Shown here: positions 57,442-64,000 of the stretch, piece by piece
Numbering within the stretch: position 1 is the stretch's first letter
Layout: each line of letters opens with the position of its first letter
Assembly: GCA_046346665.1 (NCBI GenBank)
Contig: JAXMHQ010000001.1
Location: 124,001-188,000, forward strand
DNA length: 64,000 nt
DNA from: JAXMHQ01 sp046346665
GTDB lineage: Bacteria; Verrucomicrobiota; Verrucomicrobiia; Limisphaerales; JAXMHQ01
Direction of reading: 5' to 3'
The notes under the pieces: model-generated
The model's database searches: none
The model's input: only the letters and a program-made list of their open reading frames with translations
What the model was told of the DNA's origin: nothing
Translations under genes and position numbers: made by a program

Positions 57442-58407
57442 TCAGTCGAAGGCGTGCCCGGCGCAGCACAGGACGTTTCTGACCTTGTGCCGGACGAGTT
57501 CCTTGACCTTGTTGCGGGCGGGGCCGAGATACTTGCGGGGATCGAATTCCTTGGGATTCTCGAACAGCGCCTTGCGGATGGCGGCCGTCATGGCCAGGCG
57601 CAGGTCGGTGTCGATGTTGACCTTGGTGCAACCGGTGCGGCGCGCGACTTCGATATCCGATTCCGAAACGCCGGCGGTGTCGGTGCCGAGTTTGCCGCCG
57701 TACTTGTTGATTTCCTCCGCGAGATCCTTCGGAACGCTGGAAGCGCCGTGCAGCACGAGCGGGTAATCGCCCAGCCCGGCGTCCATCAGCGCCTTCTTGA
57801 TCGCCTTGAGCCGCTCCAGGTCGAGGTGCTGTTCGCCCTTGAATTTATAGGCCCCGTGGGAATTGCCGATGGCGACCGCGAGGGAATCGACGCCGGATTC
57901 GCGCACGAATCGGACGGCTTCCTCGGGGTGGGTGTAATGGCCGGTGGTGGAGTAATTGCCGCCCTCCTCGCCTTCGTCGAACTGCGCGCCGACGAGGTGG
58001 CCGAGTTCGCCTTCCACAACGCAATTGTGCTTGTGGGCGTATTCCACGACGCGCTTGCAGATCTCCACGTTCTTGTCGAACGGCTCGTGGCTCGCGTCGA
58101 TCATCACGCTGGTGAACCCCTCATCGATGCAATCCTTGCACAGCTCGAACGAGTCGCCATGGTCCAGGTGGACGGCGATCGGGATGTTCGAGAGGCTGAC
58201 GGCGGCTTCGATCAGTTTCTTCAGGTAAACCGGGTTGGCATACTGCCGGGCGCCCTTGGAAATCTGGAGCATGACCGGCGCTTTTTCCTCCTCGCAGGCC
58301 TCAACGATGGCCTGGAGCAGCTCCATGTTGTTGACGTTGAAAGCTCCCAGCGCGTATTTTCCCTTGAGCGCCTTGGCAAACAATTCCCGCGTATGTGTCA
58401 ATGGCAT
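57442..58407 (-). CDS. fba: Class II fructose-bisphosphate aldolase
   Basis: Zinc aldolase of 321 residues of glycolysis and gluconeogenesis. ALGAFNVNNMELLQAIVEA, AVHLDHGDSFELCKDCID with metal histidines, VMIDASHEPFD, VEGELGHLVG, GNSHGAYKFKGEQHLD and PLVLHGASSVPKDL are present. The start is ATG 58407 (MPLTHTRELFAKALKG); the upstream frame is not family-like. The C-terminus ends NVLCCAGHAFD. It might also act on other ketose bisphosphates such as tagatose bisphosphate. Confidence 0.9.
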   Translation of the reverse strand: MPLTHTRELFAKALKGKYALGAFNVNNMELLQAIVEACEEEKAPVMLQISKGARQYANPVYLKKLIEAAVSLSNIPIAVHLDHGDSFELCKDCIDEGFTSVMIDASHEPFDKNVEICKRVVEYAHKHNCVVEGELGHLVGAQFDEGEEGGNYSTTGHYTHPEEAVRFVRESGVDSLAVAIGNSHGAYKFKGEQHLDLERLKAIKKALMDAGLGDYPLVLHGASSVPKDLAEEINKYGGKLGTDTAGVSESDIEVARRTGCTKVNIDTDLRLAMTAAIRKALFENPKEFDPRKYLGPARNKVKELVRHKVRNVLCCAGHAFD

Positions 58408-58523
58408 AAAGTGTCGTTCTGTTTCACGCGCCGCACGGGCGCATATCCGGAACATTTTAGGCGGACCCGGTCAAAAGGAAACAAAAAACACAGGACTCAC
58501 CTCGAAGCAGGGAAGGATTTATC

Positions 58524-58771
58524 AACCACGAAGACACGAAGAACACGAAGGTTTTGGGGGGGCAGATTGTTTCGATGTTGGGACCGGATGAGGCCGGCCC
58601 TCCAATCGATCCGCTATCGACGATGCAAAGTGAAATGCCTGGAAAAGACCAATCGCGGAAATCAGCCGCAGACTCAGCAAGCGCGCAAAATTCGATGTGC
58701 ACGGAATGAACGAGCAGCCTGGTCCGGCTTTCCCCCGAAAAAGACTTCGCGTTCTCCGCGTCTTCGTGGTG
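58524..58771. repeat. CACGAAG word-hairpin, copy C
   Basis: Left arm 58524-58551 (CACGAAGA, CACGAAGAA, CACGAAGG), right arm 58741-58771 (CTTCGCG, TTCTCCGCG, TCTTCGTGG). It fills the 382-base gap between the aldolase and the NtrC gene, ending 19 bases before the latter's stop. No gene in between. Confidence 0.8.
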
Positions 58772-58789
58772 AAAAATTTCCCTCCCCGT

Positions 58790-60259
<1,470 letters not shown>

Positions 60260-60335
60260 CGGCCGACATTAACGGAATTTCTTCCCGGCGGGCAAGCTTT
60301 TCAACCGCGCGACGCAACAACACGAACCGGCTCTC

Positions 60336-60370
60336 ACCACGAAGACACGAAGGACGCGAAGAAATCTCTT
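60336..60370 (+). repeat. CACGAAG word series without a paired arm
   Basis: CACGAAGA, CACGAAGGA, CGCGAAG at 60336-60370 with no reverse-complement arm nearby; an unrelated GCGGAAT series (reverse orientation) occupies 60450-60483 instead. Confidence 0.7.
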
Positions 60371-60449
60371 TTGAGGGAAGTGCTGCTCCCGATTTTGCTT
60401 TTGCGCGGCTGCCGGATTTCCGACGCCGCGCCCGATCTCGCGAAGGCGG

Positions 60450-60483
60450 CCATTCCGCACTCCGCGTTCCGCATTCCGCATTT
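60450..60483 (-). repeat. GCGGAAT word series at the gspF stop
   Basis: CATTCCGC, ACTCCGC, GTTCCGC, ATTCCGC, ATTT at 60450-60483, the reverse complement of the GGAATGC/GGAGTGC word used at 63313-63353. It reaches the stop codon (60482-60484) of the GspF gene. Confidence 0.75.
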
Positions 60484-61693
60484 AGCGCGCCTGGTTGATG
60501 ATGTCCGCCATTTTAAAGATGGGCAGGAACATACAGATCACCATGCCGCCGATGACGATGCCGAGGCCGACGATCAGGATGGGCTCGATCAGCGAGGTCA
60601 GGCCGGACAGGGTGGTTTCGATTTCCTCGTCCAGGAAGTCGGAGATGCGTTCCAGCATGTTGTCGATCTTGCCGGTTTGTTCGCCGGCCGTGATCATGCG
60701 GATGATCATGCTGGGGAAAATGGGATGCTTGCTGAGCGCGGTGGAAATGCTTTCGCCGCGTTCGATGTCGGCGGAGGCGTCCTTGATGGCCTTCTCCATC
60801 ACCACGTTGCCGACAGTCTGGGAAACGATCTGCAGCACTTCGAGGATCGGCACGCCGGAGCGGATCAGCGACGCCAGGGTGCGGGTGAATCGTGCAAGGC
60901 AGATCTTGTGGGCAATCATGCCGAAGATCGGGAGCTTGATGCGGCGCGAATCCCAGAACCAGCGGCCGGGCTTGGTCTTGATGAAGGCGAACCAGCCGTA
61001 AACGATGCCGGCGCCGGCGAGAACAAACAGGAGGATGAAGCGCTTGACGATTTCGCTCAGGTCGATGAGGAACTGGGTCGGACCGGGCAGCTTGGCGCCG
61101 AATCCCTGGTAAATTTCACCGAACACCGGCACGACCTTGATGAGCAGGAACGTGGTGATCAGGATAGCCACGATGGTGACGACCGTGGGATACATCATCG
61201 CCGATTTGACCTTCTTGCGCAGGCGCGCAGCGTTTTCGAGGTAAATGGCCAGGCGCGCCATGATTTCGGCGAGCAAACCGCCCTTTTCACCGGCGGACAC
61301 CATGGAATAATACAGGCGGTCGAAAACCTTCGGATGCTTCTGCAGCGCCTCGGAAAAGCTGTCGCCGGCTTCCACGCGGGCGCAAATGTCGCGAATGACA
61401 TCGCGCATCGCCTTGTTCGTGGTCTGTTCGGCGAGCGCCTGGAGCGACTGAACCATCGCAAGACCGGCGTCGATCATCGTGGCGAGTTGCCGGGTGAAAA
61501 TGACCTGGTCGGCAAGGCTGACCCTGCCGCCGCTGGTGCGTCCTTTCTTGCCGACCTTTTCCTGGATGGAAACCACCAGGAGATTGCGGTTGAGCAGCGC
61601 CGTGATGGCCGCCTGCTCGGTGGCCGCTTCGACGGAGCTGCGGATCTCTCGGCCGGAGGCCGTCTCCCGCGCAATATACAAGTATGAAGGCAT
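60482..61693 (-). CDS. Type II secretion/type IV pilus inner-membrane protein (GspF/PilC)
   Basis: Polytopic inner-membrane platform protein of 403 residues for pseudopilus or pilus assembly. Two homologous halves, each with FTRQLATMIDAGLAMVQSL and FTRTLASLIRSGVPILEVL, carry conserved F-T-R and D-A-G/S-G residues; three membrane helices lie near residues 165-190, 215-240 and 375-400 (ILITTFLLIKVVPVFGE; LILLFVLAGAGIVYGWF; ILIVGLGIVIGGMVICMFLP). No companion gspE/G genes are adjacent, though a pseudopilin lies at 6.2 kb. The NtrC gene upstream may control it. Confidence 0.92.
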   Translation of the reverse strand: MPSYLYIARETASGREIRSSVEAATEQAAITALLNRNLLVVSIQEKVGKKGRTSGGRVSLADQVIFTRQLATMIDAGLAMVQSLQALAEQTTNKAMRDVIRDICARVEAGDSFSEALQKHPKVFDRLYYSMVSAGEKGGLLAEIMARLAIYLENAARLRKKVKSAMMYPTVVTIVAILITTFLLIKVVPVFGEIYQGFGAKLPGPTQFLIDLSEIVKRFILLFVLAGAGIVYGWFAFIKTKPGRWFWDSRRIKLPIFGMIAHKICLARFTRTLASLIRSGVPILEVLQIVSQTVGNVVMEKAIKDASADIERGESISTALSKHPIFPSMIIRMITAGEQTGKIDNMLERISDFLDEEIETTLSGLTSLIEPILIVGLGIVIGGMVICMFLPIFKMADIINQAR

Positions 61694-61905
61694 AGCTTAT
61701 CGAAACGGCCTCCCGCAGGTTCGCAACCTGGTTGTTCAGTTCAGGACGGCTCGTTCGCGGCATGTTGAGCAGGGTTTATTCCACTCATTCACAAAACCTC
61801 ATCCAAGCTCCCGCCACGGCGCGTTTTGCGGTTTTTCAGTGGCGCTCCCGGCTGCTTCTGCCCCAAGCCCGGACAGTTCTGTACCGGTCCGCGGGAAGAA
61901 TCTTG

Positions 61906-61934
61906 TTGTCAAAGCCCCCGGTTTGGCTTTGAAT
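61906..61934 (+). promoter_or_regulatory. Candidate porin promoter
   Basis: TTGTCA (61906-61911), 17 bases, TTGAAT (61929-61934). An 8-base inverted repeat CCCCGGTT/AACCGGGG (61916-61923, 61945-61952) follows at the start of the leader. The 356-base gap between gspF and the porin otherwise shows nothing definite. Confidence 0.4.
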
Positions 61935-62049
61935 CGGATCCATCAACCGGGGCCGGCCCGCCCGGCGGGTAACTGTTCAGGAACCGGGACGGATCCAGCC
62001 CCTTGGCGCAGAAGATGCCCATTATAAGTTTATTATGTCGGAGGAACGC

Positions 62050-63312
62050 ATGAGAGTGAACAAATGGACGCTGGGCCTCGCCGCCGCGGGCGTCGTCAGC
62101 CTGGGATCCGCGGTCCAGGCCGAGGAAACTTCAAACACCGTCCTCACCGGCCTGTCCTCAACCACCTTGAGCGGCTACGTCGATACGTCCGCCATGTGGA
62201 ACTTCGGCACCGGCAACGCCAACCCCGTCCCGGTCCGGTTCAACCAGGGCAAACAGGACGGATTCAACCTCAACGTCGTCCAGCTCTCCCTCGCCCGGCC
62301 CCTGTCCGAAAATAACTGGGCCGCCGGATACCGCGTCGACCTCTGGATGGGACCCGACGCCGCCCAGCTCGACACTGCCAGTCTCCAGTCCGGTTTCACC
62401 CAGGGCGATTTAGCCATCCGCCAGGCCTACGTCGCCCTCCGCACCCCCCTCGGCAACGACATCGAATGGAAGATCGGCGTTTTTGACAGCATCATCGGCT
62501 ACGAATCCGTCGCCTCCCCGAGCGATCCCAATTACACCCGCTCCTACGGCAACACCCTCGAACCCACCTCGAACACGGGCCTGCTGGCGTCCTACCGCTT
62601 CTGCGAGGAATTCAACATCTCCGCCGGCATCGCCAATACCGTCGGACCTAACATCAACCAGCGCGCATTCAACACCCCCGGCGTCCCGCCGCTCACCAAT
62701 CCCCAGGCCGAGTCCTTCAAGACTTACATGGGATCGTTCACGGTGGTCGCCCCCGACAGCCTCGGATTCCTGGCGGGATCCAGCCTCTACGGCGGCATCG
62801 TGAATGGATTCAATGACGCGGTGAACGAAACCGCGTATCAGAACAACAGCACCAGCTATTACCTCGGCGCCACCTTCGTCACCCCCGTCAACGGGCTCCG
62901 CTTCGGCACCGCCTTCGACTGGCTCCATATCCATAACTGGTCCGAAGTCCTCGCCTCCGCCCCCGTCCCGCTTTTCGGCGGCGACGGCAATAGCTGGTCC
63001 CTGGGACTCTACGGCTCCCTGCAGGCTACGGAAGCCTTCAGCATCCATCTCCGCGGCGAATACGTGAACGACAACGCCGGATTCTTCTTCGGCCCCTTCG
63101 GCGAAGACCAGACCGGCAACGTCGTGGAACGCGCCCAGGTGTTCGAAGTGACCACCACCGCCCAATACGATCTCTGGAAAAACGTGATCAGCCGCGCGGA
63201 ATTCCGCTGGGATCACATCGAACACGGCAACGCCTTCGGCGGCACCATCCCCGGCTCCCCCATCTACGCCAACGCCTACATGCTGGCCGCAAATATCATC
63301 TACCAGTTCTGA
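62050..63312 (+). CDS. BBP2-type outer-membrane beta-barrel porin
   Basis: Outer-membrane protein of 420 residues with signal peptide (WTLGLAAAGVVSLGSAVQA-EE). Alternating beta strands and short turns fill the rest, ending in the aromatic C-terminal MLAANIIYQF, the signal for outer-membrane insertion. Typical strands include YRVDLWMGPDAAQL, AIRQAYVALRTPLGNDIEWK and ISRAEFRWDHIEHGN. The start is ATG 62050, because GGAGG (62040-62044) lies 5 bases upstream; an ATG at 62035 would place it within the coding region. It is probably a general or sugar porin; a second copy follows. Confidence 0.85.
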   Translation: MRVNKWTLGLAAAGVVSLGSAVQAEETSNTVLTGLSSTTLSGYVDTSAMWNFGTGNANPVPVRFNQGKQDGFNLNVVQLSLARPLSENNWAAGYRVDLWMGPDAAQLDTASLQSGFTQGDLAIRQAYVALRTPLGNDIEWKIGVFDSIIGYESVASPSDPNYTRSYGNTLEPTSNTGLLASYRFCEEFNISAGIANTVGPNINQRAFNTPGVPPLTNPQAESFKTYMGSFTVVAPDSLGFLAGSSLYGGIVNGFNDAVNETAYQNNSTSYYLGATFVTPVNGLRFGTAFDWLHIHNWSEVLASAPVPLFGGDGNSWSLGLYGSLQATEAFSIHLRGEYVNDNAGFFFGPFGEDQTGNVVERAQVFEVTTTAQYDLWKNVISRAEFRWDHIEHGNAFGGTIPGSPIYANAYMLAANIIYQF

Positions 63313-63353
63313 GGAATGCGGAATGCGGAGTGCGGAGTGCGGAATCCTGGCGG
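63313..63353 (+). repeat. Word-hairpin left arm, word GGAATGC (period 7)
   Basis: GGAATGC, GGAATGC, GGAGTGC, GGAGTGC, GGAATCC beginning one base after the porin stop. Partner arm is 63555-63591; a complete inverted-repeat element sits between the arms. Confidence 0.85.
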
Positions 63354-63405
63354 AATGCGGGGTTCACGGATATAACCATCCTTTGATCCATTGATGCCGC
63401 TCCAT

Positions 63406-63522
63406 TATAGCGGTTTAACATAAACCGTAGCCGCAGGTAGGGACGCCGCGCTGCGGCGTCCGCGGTCGGCGCAGCGCGCCGACCCTACCTTTTGCGGCTA
63501 CGACATTTCTTGAGCCGCTCTA
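63406..63522. repeat. 91-bp repeat, copy 2, with terminal inverted repeats
   Basis: 63432-63522 is identical by eye to 41821-41911. Here the left flank TATAGCGGTTTAACATAAAC then CGTAGCCGCA (63406-63435) pairs imperfectly with the right flank TGCGGCTACGACATTTCTTG then AGCCGCTCTA, giving roughly 30-base terminal inverted repeats around the GC double hairpin. It has the size and shape of a MITE-like element but no flanking target duplication is evident. Confidence 0.85.
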
Positions 63523-63554
63523 AGGACAAGAACGAGCAGGGCTCCCCTGTTGCG

Positions 63555-63591
63555 CCGCCAGGATTCCGCACTCCGCACTCCGCACTCCGCG
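63555..63591 (-). repeat. Word-hairpin right arm, word GGAATGC
   Basis: CCGCCAGGATTCCGC, ACTCCGC, ACTCCGC, ACTCCGC: the reverse complement of the arm at 63313-63353, including its distinctive end TCCTGGCGG. Confidence 0.85.
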
Positions 63592-63698
63592 TTTAAAATG
63601 GCGGGGCGGGCGGCGTCTGAATGGACAAACAGACGCGCCCGCCCGCGGGATCACCGGAGATACTGGCGATCAAATTCGATCGCCAGCTCCCGGGTGGT

Positions 63699-64000
63699 TT
63701 AGAACATGTAGATGATGTTCAGAGTCAGAGTTTCGGCGTTGGCCTTGCTCGGATTGCCAGGGGTCGCCGGAGTCGTGCTGAAATCGGCGGCCACCGTGCC
63801 ACCGAAGGGCTTGTCATCCGTCAAGCAATGATCCCAGCGGAATTCCACGCGGCTGATCACGTTCTTCCACAGGGAATAATCCAGCGTTTCGGTGAGCGAC
63901 ATGAGCTGGTTGCAGCTCCCCTGCGAGACGTAGCCGAACGAGCCGTTCTCGCCGTTGGCATAGGAGCCGTTGCTGCCCCAACCGAAGTCGAGGCGGCTGC
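63699..64000 (-). CDS. BBP2-type porin, N-terminus outside window
   Basis: The frame is open from the window edge to the stop at 63699. The visible 100 residues contain barrel strands and the C-terminus LTLNIIYMF, aromatic as in the upstream porin; NVISRVEFRWDH matches NVISRAEFRWDH of that porin. It is therefore a convergent paralogue whose start lies to the right of the window. An internal ATG at 63902 is not a plausible start since the barrel sequence continues upstream of it. Confidence 0.82.
   Translation of the reverse strand, partial: SRLDFGWGSNGSYANGENGSFGYVSQGSCNQLMSLTETLDYSLWKNVISRVEFRWDHCLTDDKPFGGTVAADFSTTPATPGNPSKANAETLTLNIIYMF

Overview
This is a 64-kb, GC-rich (clearly above 60%), densely coded bacterial chromosome segment. 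No 16S/23S rRNA or tRNA is visible, so the taxonomy is inferred from gene content: two Tat-exported Gfo/Idh/MocA oxidoreductases, a DUF1080 secreted protein, an H-X9-DG type pseudopilin, BBP2-type porins, a fused ccoNO cbb3 oxidase, LPS genes (heptosyltransferase, GmhB-like, LAB_N) and a GxxExxY protein together point to a Gram-negative Verrucomicrobiota-like bacterium.

Layout. 1-6.0 kb: a truncated Ste24-type protease, a tandem 213-bp repeat, three paralogous REC-HDOD signalling proteins, a LAB_N membrane protein and a thioesterase. 6.2-16.5 kb: a pseudopilin, LeuB, a DUF1080 protein, an FmdB-like zinc ribbon, acylphosphatase plus phosphoesterase, heptosyltransferase, a GmhB-like HAD protein, secreted proteins and a double-REC regulator. 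16.5-19.7 kb: a nickel module with NikR divergent from an ECF transporter (MN fusion, Q, O). 19.9-24.2 kb: GuaB, a TonB/ExbD/ExbB-like operon and a dimeric dUTPase-like protein. 24.3-31.1 kb: an Rrf2 regulator, a group-2 sigma factor, and a TetR plus RND efflux operon. 31-37.6 kb: DnaJ-domain, SGNH and phospholipase D proteins, an esterase and a receiver protein. 37.8-46 kb: two Gfo/Idh proteins, a discoidin-like protein, a GT39-like glycosyltransferase, a small hydrolase, 3-methyladenine glycosylase, DUF2934 and MTAP. 46-54.5 kb: a complete cbb3 oxidase structural and assembly operon (ccoI-S-NO-Q-P-G, fixH, SafE-like). 54.8-64 kb: GlgC, GxxExxY nuclease, CBM48 protein, class II aldolase, NtrC-type regulator, GspF, and two porins, one cut by the window edge.

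Working groups. The cbb3 operon provides a high-affinity terminal oxidase and its copper and maturation factors. NikR with the ECF genes handles nickel. GlgC, the CBM48 protein and aldolase are carbon-storage or glycolytic neighbours. The Rrf2, sigma and TetR/RND promoters each carry a GTAAY-N6/7-GTTAC inverted repeat and may share a regulator.

The most striking feature is not a gene. At least 16 intergenic sites carry hairpins whose arms are degenerate tandem copies of a 7-10 base word (for example GGTTGCA, GGTTGAAT, GGATTAAT, GGTCGAG, CACGAAG, GCGGAAT). Each site has its own word, the second arm is the reverse complement of the first, and most begin within 25 bases of a stop codon. One word (CACGAAG) flanks a gene for a predicted PD-(D/E)XK nuclease (GxxExxY family). 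Further repeat families are 38-bp palindromes, a 91-bp repeat present twice with the same sequence, and GC-rich double hairpins. I do not recognise the word-hairpins as a named element.
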